DNA of 64,000 nucleotides. Source: Streptomyces sp. YIM 130001 (lineage in GTDB: Bacteria; Actinomycetota; Actinomycetes; Streptomycetales; Streptomycetaceae). The number at the start of each line of letters is the position of its first letter. Position 1 is the stretch's first letter. Location of the stretch: the NCBI RefSeq assembly GCF_003574445.1, contig NZ_KZ984556.1, forward strand, positions 186,001-250,000, given 5' to 3'. The notes beneath the pieces are model-generated. The model had not been told where the DNA came from and did no database searches. It saw only the letters and a list, made by a program, of their open reading frames with translations. A program made the position numbers and the translations under genes. Positions 1 through 7,748 of this stretch are shown here, piece after piece.

Positions 1-249
1 CACTTCGTGATCGACACCAGCCGCAACGGCAACGGACCGCTCTCCGGCGCCCCGGGTGAGGCCTGGTGCAACCCGCCGGGCCGGGCGCTCGGCACCCGGC
101 CGACCACGGACACCGGCGACCCGCTGGTCGACGCGTACCTGTGGATCAAGCGGCCCGGCGAGTCCGACGGCGCCTGCCGCGGCGGGCCGCAGGCGGGGCG
201 CTGGTGGCCGGAGTACGCCCTCGACCTGGCACGCAACAGCAAAACCTGA
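1..249 (+). CDS. GH6 family endoglucanase/cellobiohydrolase, C-terminal fragment
   Basis: Only the last 82 codons lie in the window; the reading frame is open from base 1. The visible part carries GH6 landmarks in order: DTSRNGNG, then CNPPGRALGTRP, then AYLWIKRPGESDG, which is the conserved C-terminal active-site segment of family 6 cellulases, and a final WWPEYALDLA stretch. GH6 enzymes are secreted and hydrolyse beta-1,4-glucan by inversion. A cellulose-synthase-like transferase lies 0.6 kb away on the opposite strand. Streptomyces commonly pair GH6 and GT2 genes at polymer-secretion loci, so a shared role is possible but only inferred. Binding modules, if any, would be upstream of the window. 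Confidence 0.88.
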   Translation, partial: HFVIDTSRNGNGPLSGAPGEAWCNPPGRALGTRPTTDTGDPLVDAYLWIKRPGESDGACRGGPQAGRWWPEYALDLARNSKT

Positions 250-276
250 GCAGCCCGCCGCGGGACACGGCCCACG

Positions 277-795
277 TCAGGGTCGCCGTACCTCGAAGTG
301 GAAGCAGCCGTACTCCAGGGCCCGTACATGGACCAGGGCCACGGCCGGGTCGGCGAAGGCCTCGTCGAAGGCCTTCGTGAACCCCGCCGCCGCGTCCTCG
401 GGTATCTCCAGGAGGCTGCCTCCGGTGATGTGTCCGGCCGTGTCGTAGCGGCGGACGGTGCGCAGGGCCCCGGGCCGCGCGAAGGGAAACTCCGTTTCCC
501 CGCGCGGCCCTTCGCAGTGCTCGGCATGGACGAAGACGGGGCCCGCCTCGTCGTACGCGCCCGGGTCGGCGCCGCGCTCCTGCGCCCAGCGGCGCAGCGG
601 CGCATAGCTGACGAGGGCGATCCGCTCGCCGGGCGCCACCGGCCGCAGACAGCAGCGCAGCGGGCTGCCCACGGAGTGGATCGGCACGCCGTCCTCGGTG
701 GCGGTGAAGGGGCGCGGGGGTCGACCGGAGTCGTCACGTATCCGCAGTTCGTCGAGTGCTGCGGCCGGGACGGGGCGTGCTCGGTAGGTGCTCAT
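277..795 (-). CDS. DUF1203 domain protein
   Basis: This 172-residue protein matches the DUF1203 family along its whole length. It has a Cys-containing CCLRPVAPGERIALVSYAP block, a central VFVHAEHCEG motif, a GGSLLEIP segment and the family-typical aromatic end GCFHFEVRRP. No signal peptide or membrane helix is visible, so it is probably cytosolic. The biochemical function of the family is not known to me. It lies 82 nt downstream of the GT2 gene on the same strand and could be read from the same transcript. The conserved Cys/His residues would suit metal or redox chemistry, but that is speculation. Confidence 0.8.
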   Translation of the reverse strand: MSTYRARPVPAAALDELRIRDDSGRPPRPFTATEDGVPIHSVGSPLRCCLRPVAPGERIALVSYAPLRRWAQERGADPGAYDEAGPVFVHAEHCEGPRGETEFPFARPGALRTVRRYDTAGHITGGSLLEIPEDAAAGFTKAFDEAFADPAVALVHVRALEYGCFHFEVRRP

Positions 796-876
796 ACGAC
801 GAGCATCCGCGCCCGGACCCCGCCGGACCGGCGGAATTCGGACGCGGAACTCTCATCGGCGGACCAGCCGGTGCGG

Positions 877-2685
877 TCACCGGCCCCCGGACGGGCTGCT
901 GCCGACCGTCGTCCCGGCGGCGACCGTGGCGCGCTCGGGCTCCGGAGCCTTCAGAGCGGCCAGTACGTGTTCGGTGCCACGGGCCCGGCGGGCACGGCGT
1001 TCCTTGAGTTCGCCGTAGCCCCAGATCGTCACCGGGGCCAAGGAGATGACCAGCGCCAGCGTCGCCCAGGTGCGCATCGCGACATGGCTGTGGTCGAGCG
1101 CCATGGACGCGGCGAGCGAGGTGGCGATCACTCCCGCCCAGCCCAGGTGGATACGGAAGGTCTGCAGTCGGTCGGGGCTGGCGTCGTTGCCCTTGGGCGT
1201 GACCACGAAGCGGCTCGGCCTGCGCAGTACCGCCTCGCCGAGCGACTTCAGGTAGATGGGCGCCGACAGTGCGGACATCGCCATACCGGCGAGGCCACCG
1301 GAACCCTCCGGCTCGTGCGGCGAGACGTTGTGCCGGCGGTTCCAGAGGTAGAGGCCGACCTGCAGGGCCGCGGCGTCGGCGTAGAGCATCAGCCAGATCG
1401 AGGCGGCGACCTGGGTGCCGGAGGCGCCGAACCACAGGAAGAGACCGCAACTGAGCACGCCCAGCATCCAGTTGACCGCGGTCATCGGGTAGTAGACGAG
1501 CATCAGCGAGTAATTGAAGAAGCGCCCGGGCGGCATCCGGAAGAACGCCTTGGCGTACTGCTTGAAGAGCGTCTCGTACGTCCCGCGCGACCAGCGCAGC
1601 TGCTGGGTGAAGAAGTCGGTCCAGGACGCGGGGCCCTCGCCGACGGCCAGCACGTCCGGTGTGTACACGGACCGCCAGTGTTTGCGGGTCCCGGGATTGC
1701 GCGTGCGGTGCAGCTCGAAGCCGGTGGCCATGTCCTCGGTGATCGAGTCGTAGAGGCCGCCGACCTGCTTGATCGCGGAGATGCGCACGGCGTTGTTGGT
1801 GCCGACGAACATGGGGGCGCGATAGCGGTTGCCGGCGCGCTGGATCAGCGCGTGGAAGAGGAACTGCTGCGATTCGGCGGCCTTGGTGACGGCCCCTTCG
1901 TAGTTGCCGTAGACCTGCGGGCCGACGACGAAGGCGATGTCCGGGTCGCGGAAGTAACCGAGCATCCGCTCAAGGAAGTTGGGCAACGGCACGTGGTCGG
2001 TGTCGACGGAGGCGAAGAACTCGTAGCTGCCGCCGTGCATCGCTATCCAGGCGTTGTAGTTGCCGTGCTTCGTCCTGGCCTTGTGGACGCCCGTGGGGCG
2101 GTTCCACTCGGGGACTCCGAAGCGGGTGAAGTGGCGGACGCCGAGCTCGGCGCAGAGGGCCTTGGCGGTGGCGTCGTTGCCCTCGTCCAGGAGCCAGACG
2201 TCGAAGGGTCCGTCGTGCCGCATCCGCATCGCGCCCTCGAGCGTGGCGCGGACCATGGATATCGGTTCCTTCCCCGGCACGTACGTGGTGATGAAGGCGA
2301 CGCGCGTACCAGGCTCGGGCGGCACGGGTATCGGATCTCGGGCGACGAGGGTGGCGTGCGCGATCGAGACCACGTTGACGACCATGAACAGCTCGATGAA
2401 GCCGATGGATATCAGCATCGTCACGTCGAGGGCGACCAGCCAGCTGTCGGCACCTTCGCGCCGGGTCCAGTGCGAAGGCCAGACCAGGTAGAGCATGAGC
2501 GCCGCGGTCAGCAGCGGCGCGAGCAGCATCAGCAGTACGGCACGTATTCGGTGCGGCTCACCGGCGAGCAGCTTTCGGTACTGCACGCGGTAGGTGCCGG
2601 CGCCGGGGTCCTGGAAGGGACCGGCGAGCGTGCTGTGGGTTTCGTAGTCGTAGCCCTCGGGCCGCACAGCGCCCTCCAACCTCAT
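877..2685 (-). CDS. Membrane glycosyltransferase 2, cellulose-synthase-like
   Basis: The 602-residue processive GT2 has two N-terminal membrane helices (about 50-70 and 85-115), a cytosolic catalytic domain and a C-terminal block of four to five helices. The D,D,D,QxxRW signature is complete: the nucleotide-binding Asp in VWLLDEGND, SVDTDHVP, the catalytic-base TEDMATG and QQLRWSRG. This arrangement makes beta-linked polysaccharide from a UDP-sugar at the membrane and extrudes it. The cytosolic C-terminal tail has no recognisable PilZ domain. I chose the ATG at 2685; a TTG 24 bases upstream is in frame, and neither has a strong ribosome binding site. The neighbouring GH6 and DUF1203 genes suggest an exopolysaccharide locus, but glxA, the usual partner of cslA, is not in the window. 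Confidence 0.88.
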   Translation of the reverse strand: MRLEGAVRPEGYDYETHSTLAGPFQDPGAGTYRVQYRKLLAGEPHRIRAVLLMLLAPLLTAALMLYLVWPSHWTRREGADSWLVALDVTMLISIGFIELFMVVNVVSIAHATLVARDPIPVPPEPGTRVAFITTYVPGKEPISMVRATLEGAMRMRHDGPFDVWLLDEGNDATAKALCAELGVRHFTRFGVPEWNRPTGVHKARTKHGNYNAWIAMHGGSYEFFASVDTDHVPLPNFLERMLGYFRDPDIAFVVGPQVYGNYEGAVTKAAESQQFLFHALIQRAGNRYRAPMFVGTNNAVRISAIKQVGGLYDSITEDMATGFELHRTRNPGTRKHWRSVYTPDVLAVGEGPASWTDFFTQQLRWSRGTYETLFKQYAKAFFRMPPGRFFNYSLMLVYYPMTAVNWMLGVLSCGLFLWFGASGTQVAASIWLMLYADAAALQVGLYLWNRRHNVSPHEPEGSGGLAGMAMSALSAPIYLKSLGEAVLRRPSRFVVTPKGNDASPDRLQTFRIHLGWAGVIATSLAASMALDHSHVAMRTWATLALVISLAPVTIWGYGELKERRARRARGTEHVLAALKAPEPERATVAAGTTVGSSPSGGR

Positions 2686-2880
2686 CGACAAACCGATATC
2701 CCCACACAAAGGGACATATATCGGCGTGTCGACCTGAGGTCGGCCGAGCGAGCGGCTTTTCCCTCACGTCTTCCCGTACGGCCCACGCAAGTTGCACATC
2801 AGCCCGACGAGCCACCGCGATCAAGCCGGATCGCGGCCCGCCCGGCGAACGAGAACAAGACACGGCGAACAAGGACAAGG

Positions 2881-3010
2881 CGCCCAGCAAATCAAGCCCG
2901 TCCGGCGATTGAGGACAAGACGCCCAGCCAACCAAGCCCGTCCGGCGATTGAGGACAAGGCGCCCAGCAAATCAAGCCCGTCCGGCGATTGAGGACAAGG
3001 CGCCCTGCGC
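2881..3010. repeat. Three 40-bp tandem repeats, Streptomyces intergenic type
   Basis: A core of CAAGCCCGTCCGGCGATTGA followed by GGACAAG and then CGCCCAGC recurs with its core at 2893, 2933 and 2973, an exact 40-base period. Decayed copies lie just upstream (about 2840-2880, CGGCGAACAAGGACAAGG). From memory, this core is a widespread extragenic repeat in Streptomyces genomes, normally found singly. A tight array suggests local duplication. Confidence 0.85.
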
Positions 3011-3042
3011 CGGGGCAGGAACAATCGAGCACAGGGGAAAGG

Positions 3043-3081
3043 GAGCCCCGAGCCCCCGAGCCCCCGAGCCCCCGAGCCCCG
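3043..3081. repeat. AGCCCCCG octamer microsatellite
   Basis: Three perfect AGCCCCCG units (3051-3074) are flanked by one imperfect unit on each side. The run lies between the 40-bp array and the DUF3817 stop codon. Such tracts are prone to slippage. Confidence 0.8.
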
Positions 3082-3108
3082 GAGACCCCCACCCCAGCCG
3101 GGAGGCGA

Positions 3109-3453
3109 CTACGCCCCGACGACCCCCTCGCGTCGAGCCCGCGACGCGATGACCGCCGACTCCGCCTCCGCCTTCAGCTTCCGCTCGGCGAAGAAGCCGC
3201 CGGTGGGCAGCACGGAGAGCACGAAGTACAGCGCGGCCCGCTTGATGTCCCACTTCGTCTTGTTCCAGGCGTCCAGCCAGAAGACCACGTACAGCACGAA
3301 GAGGATGCCGTGGATGGCGCCCATCACCGGGACTCCGTTGAAGTCCGTGGTGCGCTTGAGCACCGAGCAGACGAGCAGCAGCAGGAAGGAAACGGCCTCC
3401 GGGGCCGAGACCAGGCGGAGCCGGCGAAGAGCGGATGCGGTCTTGATGTCCAC
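3109..3453 (-). CDS. DUF3817 integral membrane protein
   Basis: A 114-residue protein with three hydrophobic segments: about 17-32, 42-60 (VMGAIHGILFVLYVVFWLDA) and 72-88. The sequence between the first two helices includes the family-typical GAIHG turn. It ends in a charged Arg/Lys-rich cytosolic tail. It matches DUF3817, small actinobacterial membrane proteins of unknown role. The GTG start at 3453 is favoured by an AAGGTGACCC element just upstream. It is divergent from the AIM24 cluster across a 98-bp gap that probably holds both promoters. Confidence 0.82.
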   Translation of the reverse strand: MDIKTASALRRLRLVSAPEAVSFLLLLVCSVLKRTTDFNGVPVMGAIHGILFVLYVVFWLDAWNKTKWDIKRAALYFVLSVLPTGGFFAERKLKAEAESAVIASRARREGVVGA

Positions 3454-3551
3454 GGGTCACCTTCGGGTGAAGAGGGATCGGGGTCCCTTCAGGGTACGGA
3501 TCGTCCTCAGGTCCCCTGTCAGCGGGATCCCCGCCGGGCTACCGTCGAGGC

Positions 3552-4190
3552 GTGGCTCAGTTCCGACTCCAAGGCAGCAAGGTGCTCGCCGTCGACATCG
3601 CCGGCGACGCCGTGAAGGCGAAGAACGGCGCGATGGTCGCGTACGACGGCACCATGGCGTTCAAGAAGATGACCGGCGGCGGCGAGGGCCTGCGCGGCAT
3701 GGTGACCCGCAGGCTCACCGGCGAGCAGATGACGGTCATGGAAGTGAAGGGCCACGGGACCTGCTGGTTCGCGGACCGCGCCGCCGAGATCAACCTGGTG
3801 TCACTGACCGGCGACAAGCTCTACGTCGAGTCCAGCAATCTCCTGTGCACCGACAGCGCGCTGCGCACCGGCACCACCTTCACCGGCCTGCGCGGCGCCT
3901 CACAGGGCAACGGCCTGTTCACCACCACCGTCGAGGGCACCGGTCAGGTGGCCCTGATGTCCGACGGCACGGCGGTGGTGCTGCGGGTCACTCCGCAGTA
4001 CCCGCTGATCGTCGACCCCGGGGCGTACATCGCGCATCAGGGGAACGTCCAGCAGACGTTCCAGTCCGGCGTGAGCTTCCGCACGTTCGTCGGCGAGGGC
4101 TCCGGTGAGTCCTTCCAGATCCGCTTCGAGGGCGACGGACTCGTCTACGTACAGCCCAGCGAGCGCAACACGATCGGCGGGGAGATCTGA
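3552..4190 (+). CDS. AIM24 family protein, copy 1
   Basis: A 212-residue all-beta AIM24 protein, named after a yeast mitochondrial biogenesis factor; the bacterial role is unclear. It shows the family pattern of repeated Gly-rich strands: MVAYDGTMAFKK near the start, a central GLFTTTVEGTGQVAL strand and a C-terminal GEGSGESFQIRFEGDGLVYVQ block. There is no signal peptide or helix. The start is a GTG. It is the first of three consecutive AIM24 genes, with one base between its stop and the next ATG, so the three are probably cotranslated and may form a hetero-oligomer. Confidence 0.88.
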   Translation: MAQFRLQGSKVLAVDIAGDAVKAKNGAMVAYDGTMAFKKMTGGGEGLRGMVTRRLTGEQMTVMEVKGHGTCWFADRAAEINLVSLTGDKLYVESSNLLCTDSALRTGTTFTGLRGASQGNGLFTTTVEGTGQVALMSDGTAVVLRVTPQYPLIVDPGAYIAHQGNVQQTFQSGVSFRTFVGEGSGESFQIRFEGDGLVYVQPSERNTIGGEI

Positions 4191-4191
4191 G

Positions 4192-4842
4192 ATGCCCTTC
4201 CGCGAGGTCAACTCGAAGATGGTCGAGGCCACGGTCGTGCCCGGGCAGCGGATGTTCTCGCAGCGCGGCGCGATGCTGGCCTATCGGGGCGACGTGTCGT
4301 TCACACCCAATGTGCAGGGCGGTCAGGGCGGCGTGATGTCCATGATCGGCCGCCGGGTGGCGAACGAGGCGACGCCGCTGATGACCGTGGAGGGCAGTGG
4401 CACCGTGATGTTCGGGCACGGCGGCCACCACATCCAGGTGATCAATCTGTCCGGGGACACCCTCTACGTCGAGGCCGATCGGCTGCTCGCCTTCGACGGC
4501 ACACTGGAACAGGGCACCGTCTTCCTCGGATCGCAGGGCGGTGTGATGGGCATGGTCCGCGGACAGGTCAGCGGCCAGGGCCTGTTCACCACGACCCTCA
4601 AGGGACACGGCGCGGTCGCGGTGATGGCGCACGGCGGTGTCCTGGAGGTCCCGATCACCCCGCAGCGCCCGGTCCACGTCGACCCGCAGGCGTACGTCGC
4701 CCACCACGGGGACGTGCGCAACAAGCTCTCGACGGCGCTCGGCTGGCGCGACATGGTGGGCCGCGGCTCCGGCGAGGCCTTCCAGCTGGAGCTGTCGGGC
4801 AGCGGCGCGGTGTACGTCCAGGCCTCGGAGGAGAAGCTGTGA
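4192..4842 (+). CDS. AIM24 family protein, copy 2
   Basis: A 216-residue paralogue of its neighbours. It keeps the same landmarks: MLAYRGDVSF, GQGLFTTTLKGHGAVAVMA and GRGSGEAFQLELSGSGAVYVQ. The ATG at 4192 lies one base after the previous stop and is preferred over an in-frame GTG inside the upstream gene because homology begins here. It has a more Gly-rich N-terminal loop (NVQGGQGGVM) than copy 1, resembling loops seen in bacterial AIM24/TerD-like surface proteins. Its stop overlaps the next start by four bases (GTGA). Function unknown. Confidence 0.87.
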   Translation: MPFREVNSKMVEATVVPGQRMFSQRGAMLAYRGDVSFTPNVQGGQGGVMSMIGRRVANEATPLMTVEGSGTVMFGHGGHHIQVINLSGDTLYVEADRLLAFDGTLEQGTVFLGSQGGVMGMVRGQVSGQGLFTTTLKGHGAVAVMAHGGVLEVPITPQRPVHVDPQAYVAHHGDVRNKLSTALGWRDMVGRGSGEAFQLELSGSGAVYVQASEEKL

Positions 4843-5606
4843 ACGGCCCGGTGATCCACGACCCGTCGACCCTGCCCGTCGACGACAACGTCAACGACTA
4901 CACGTTCTGCGTGGAGCTCAAGGGCAGCGAGTGGTTCCTCCAGAAGGGGAAGATGATCGCCTACTACGGGGCGGTCGACTTCCACGGCATCGGACACGGT
5001 CCGCTCGACCGCCTGGTGCGTACGAGCTTCCATTCGCCCCTTCACGCGAGCGACTGGGTGGTGGCCCAGGGCAGCGGCAAGATGCTCCTCGCGGACCGGG
5101 CGTTCGATGTGAACTCGTTCGACCTCGAGGACGGCAATCTGACCGTTCGCTCGGGCAATCTGCTCGCTTTTCAGCCAAGTCTGTCGCTGAAGCAGTCGAT
5201 CGTCCCGGGCTTCCTGACGCTCATCGGGACGGGCAAGTTCGTGGCCGCCTCCAACGGCCCGGTGGTGTTCATGGAACCGCCGCTGCGGGTGGATCCACAG
5301 GCCCTGGTCGGCTGGGCCGACTGCCCCTCGCCGTGCCACCACTACGACCACGGCTATCTGCGCGGCGTACTCGGCGGCGTGCGGGCCTTCACGGGGATCG
5401 GCGGGACGTCGGGCGAGGAGCACCAGTTCGAGTTCGTGGGGGCCGGGACGGTGCTGCTGCAGTCCACCGAGGCGCTGCTGCCGGACCAGGCGACGGGAGC
5501 GGTCCCGGGGCAGGCGGGTGTGCCCGGCGGCCAGGGCGCGGGGCGCTCGGGGACACCGAGGGTTCCCGGCCAGGTGGGCGACCTCCAGCGTCGCTTCGGG
5601 CTGTGA
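4839..5606 (+). CDS. AIM24 family protein, copy 3, with Cys-rich loop and C-terminal tail
   Basis: The 255-residue third paralogue is the most diverged. After an N-terminal extension (residues 1-20) come the AIM24 strands KGKMIAYYGAVDFHG, the central VRSGNLLAFQPSL block and GTSGEEHQFEFVGAGTVLLQS. It carries an insertion with a Cys/His pattern, DCPSPCHHYDHGY (about 160-172), absent from the other two copies, and a disordered Gly/Pro/Gln tail of about 45 residues. The Cys/His loop could bind metal; that is inference. The start GTG overlaps the preceding stop. The unequal divergence suggests subfunctionalised subunits of one assembly. Confidence 0.85.
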   Translation: MNGPVIHDPSTLPVDDNVNDYTFCVELKGSEWFLQKGKMIAYYGAVDFHGIGHGPLDRLVRTSFHSPLHASDWVVAQGSGKMLLADRAFDVNSFDLEDGNLTVRSGNLLAFQPSLSLKQSIVPGFLTLIGTGKFVAASNGPVVFMEPPLRVDPQALVGWADCPSPCHHYDHGYLRGVLGGVRAFTGIGGTSGEEHQFEFVGAGTVLLQSTEALLPDQATGAVPGQAGVPGGQGAGRSGTPRVPGQVGDLQRRFGL

Positions 5607-5713
5607 GCGGTAGTCTGCGGAGTGTGACGTCGAACGCGCATCCGCCTCCGCGGCAGCCGCTCGACCGACCCGGCGAGGGCCCGCGTGGGAGGCGTCACAC
5701 CCGCAATCACTCG

Positions 5714-5747
5714 TTCACCTTTCAACATTTTAGGTAGAATCGAATCT
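5714..5747 (+). promoter_or_regulatory. Candidate leaderless promoter of the AbsC-like gene
   Basis: An unusually AT-rich 30-bp island precedes the ATG at 5748. TAGAAT (5735-5740) matches the actinobacterial -10 consensus TAGRRT and ends seven bases before the ATG. There is no Shine-Dalgarno sequence in the gap (CGAATCT). A -10 element so close to the start implies transcription starting at or next to the ATG. The -35 region is weak (TCGTTCACC). Confidence 0.5.
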
Positions 5748-6224
5748 ATGGAGACCGAGACGGCCACCCCTTGGCTGACCGACGCCGAACAACGCGCCTG
5801 GCGCACCCACCTGGACGTGAACAGGCTTCTCATGCACCAGCTGGAGAAAGACCTCCAGCCGTTCGGCCTGACCATGAACGACTACGAGATCCTGGTGAAT
5901 CTCTCGGAGTCGGACGAACACCGTCTGCGCATGAGCGACCTCGCGACTGCCACTCTGCAGTCCAAGAGCCGCCTCTCGCACCAGATCACCCGGATGGAGA
6001 ACGCCGGCCTGGTACGCCGCGAGCACTGTGAATCGGACCGCCGCGGCCTGTACGCCGTACTGACCGAGGACGGCCTCGAGACGATGCACAAAGTGGCGCC
6101 GCACCATGTGACCTCGGTGCGCAGCCACTTCATCGACCTCATCGCCCCTGCCGACCTCGATGCCCTGCAGGCGACCCTCGAGCCGATCGCAGAGAAACTG
6201 CGCGGGCGCCGCGGCAAACCCTGA
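5748..6224 (+). CDS. absC: MarR-family regulator, AbsC-like
   Basis: A 158-residue MarR dimer. The N-terminal helices contain LDVNRLLMHQLEKDL. The winged helix spans about 40-105: DYEILVNLSESDEHRLRMSDLA, recognition helix SKSRLSHQITRME and wing RREHCESDRRGLYAVLTEDG. In S. coelicolor the gene at this position (SCO5405, absC) encodes a pleiotropic activator of antibiotic production that acts with zinc control; the neighbourhood here supports orthology. His and Cys residues in HCESD and HKVAPHH are reasonable metal ligands, not proven. It stands alone, following the AIM24 genes on the same strand and converging on the histidine kinase gene. Confidence 0.85.
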   Translation: METETATPWLTDAEQRAWRTHLDVNRLLMHQLEKDLQPFGLTMNDYEILVNLSESDEHRLRMSDLATATLQSKSRLSHQITRMENAGLVRREHCESDRRGLYAVLTEDGLETMHKVAPHHVTSVRSHFIDLIAPADLDALQATLEPIAEKLRGRRGKP

Positions 6225-6231
6225 CGCGGTT

Positions 6232-6250
6232 CCGGCGGGCTCCCCGCCGG
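6232..6250. terminator. Bidirectional hairpin between absC and the kinase gene
   Basis: Perfect 8-bp arms CCGGCGGG and CCCGCCGG enclose a 3-nt loop, placed between two convergent stop codons. There is no U-tract, as is usual for Streptomyces. Confidence 0.6.
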
Positions 6251-6251
6251 C

Positions 6252-7748
6252 TCAGCTCCGAGCGCCGGCCGGAGCACCGTCAGCGCCGTCGAGGCTCCGC
6301 GGCAGCCACAGTTCGAAGAGTGCACCGCCGTCCGCCGACCCGCCGACCGTCAGGCGGCCGCCGTGGCGCTCCGCGACATCGCGGGCGATGGCCAGGCCCA
6401 GGCCGGCACCCCCGTCGTCCCGGCTGCGGGCGTCGTCCAGGCGCACGAACCGCTCGAAGATCCGCTCCCGCTCGTCCTCCGGCACGCCCGTGCCGTCGTC
6501 CGCGACCCCGATCACGGCGAAGCCGCCGTCCACTCGGGTCGTCACGGTGACGCGGCTGCGGGCGTGCCGCTGGGCGTTGTCGAGGAGATTGCCGAGTACC
6601 CGGGCCAACTGCCCACGGGAACCGGTCACTTCGAGCCGTCCGTCGGACTCACCGGCCGGCTCGCCGCGTACGTCGATCCGGTCCGCGGTGCGCTGCGAGA
6701 GCTCCTCGCGGACCAGGGCCGGCAGCGCGATCCGTGCTTCCCCCGGCCGCTCCCCCGCGTCCAGACGGGCGAGCAGCAGCAGGTCGGCGGCCAACTGCTG
6801 CAGCCGTACGGTGTCCACGACCGCGCCGTCGACGTCCAGCAACTCCGGGTGTGCGGCGCCCACTTCGAGCTGGGTACGGAGCGAGGCGATGGGGCTGCGC
6901 AGCTCGTGCGAGGCGTCGGCGACGAACCTGCGCTGCCGCTCGACCGAGGCCTCCAGAGCGCCGAGAGTCTCGTTCGTGGTGCGGGCGAGCGCCGCCACCT
7001 CGTCGTAGGTGTCCGGCTGCGGCACCCGCCGCGACAGGTCCTCGGAGGCGGTGATCGTCGCCATCTCGCGGCGGATCCCCTCCACCGGGCGCAGCGCCCT
7101 GCGGGTGACCAGCCAGGTGACCGTGGCCACCACCACGAGGAGTACGGGCACGCCGACGAGCATGGCGGTGGTCGCGGTGTCCACGGCGCCGCGCTCGGCC
7201 GCGAGTGGGGCGCCGGCGTAGACCGTCGCGGACTCGTCGCTACGGGTGGTCAACTCGACTCTGGCGAAACGGTATTCGGCGGTGTCGCCGTCGACGGTGG
7301 CCGAGCCCTCGCCGAATCCGGCCTCGGCGGCCATCCGGCCGGGCTCGGGGTCGTCGTCATCGTCACCGTCGTTGTCGCTGTCGCCGTCGCTGTCGCTGTC
7401 GCCGTCGGGTGCGGCGTCCGCGCCGGGGCGCACGGCGGTGACGCCGGTGCCGGTGATCGCCTCGAGGTCCTCGCTCGCCGACCGCAGCCGGCCCTGTCCG
7501 TCCACGACCTGCACGGGAGCGTCCTCGCCGTCCGGCAGTTCGAGTTTCGCGTACGAGACGCCCGAGGCGAGCTGGGCGGCGACGCGGCGGGCCGCCGTCT
7601 CGGCGTCGGAGTCCGCCTGGTTCGTCAGGCTGGTGCGCAGCGAGAGGAGCAGGGCGGCACCGGCCACGACAAGTGCCAAGGCCACCACGGCAGTTGCCGC
7701 CACGGCCGCGCGTGCGCGTACCGAGGCGAAGAGGGGGCGCCGGCTCAT
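6252..7748 (-). CDS. Sensor histidine kinase with acidic extracytoplasmic loop
   Basis: A 498-residue membrane kinase. TM1 is about 14-37; the extracytoplasmic sensor domain is about 38-193; TM2 is about 195-216, followed by a HAMP linker. HisKA has the phosphoacceptor His281 in ADASHELRSP. The ATPase domain shows the N box LLDNAQRHA (389-397), G1 DDGTGVPE and G2 GGAGLGLAIA. The sensor loop carries a run of Asp with Ser/Gly from about 115 to 133, suggesting Ca/Mg or polycation sensing (inference). Translation is coupled to the response regulator by a 4-bp ATGA overlap. The secreted acidic PepSY gene across the divergent promoter is the obvious target. Confidence 0.92.
   Translation of the reverse strand: MSRRPLFASVRARAAVAATAVVALALVVAGAALLLSLRTSLTNQADSDAETAARRVAAQLASGVSYAKLELPDGEDAPVQVVDGQGRLRSASEDLEAITGTGVTAVRPGADAAPDGDSDSDGDSDNDGDDDDDPEPGRMAAEAGFGEGSATVDGDTAEYRFARVELTTRSDESATVYAGAPLAAERGAVDTATTAMLVGVPVLLVVVATVTWLVTRRALRPVEGIRREMATITASEDLSRRVPQPDTYDEVAALARTTNETLGALEASVERQRRFVADASHELRSPIASLRTQLEVGAAHPELLDVDGAVVDTVRLQQLAADLLLLARLDAGERPGEARIALPALVREELSQRTADRIDVRGEPAGESDGRLEVTGSRGQLARVLGNLLDNAQRHARSRVTVTTRVDGGFAVIGVADDGTGVPEDERERIFERFVRLDDARSRDDGGAGLGLAIARDVAERHGGRLTVGGSADGGALFELWLPRSLDGADGAPAGARS

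Larger units (their letters stand above)
2686..3108. other. 423-bp intergenic region with repeats
   Basis: No gene is credible here. The GT2-proximal part (2686-2720) is locally AT-rich (ATATCC and ATATAT tracts) and is a plausible GT2 promoter. The rest holds degenerate and perfect 40-bp tandem repeats and a short GC-rich octamer repeat, annotated separately. Open frames through the repeats are artefacts of repeat composition. Confidence 0.7.

Noticed and set aside
298..2952. An 884-codon plus-strand open frame opposite DUF1203 and the GT2 gene
   Set aside because: Its translation is low-complexity Arg/Gly/His with no motif, whereas the minus strand holds recognisable families.
2881..3010. 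CRISPR array
   Set aside because: The 40-bp units repeat in full without unique spacers, there is no palindromic repeat and no cas gene nearby.
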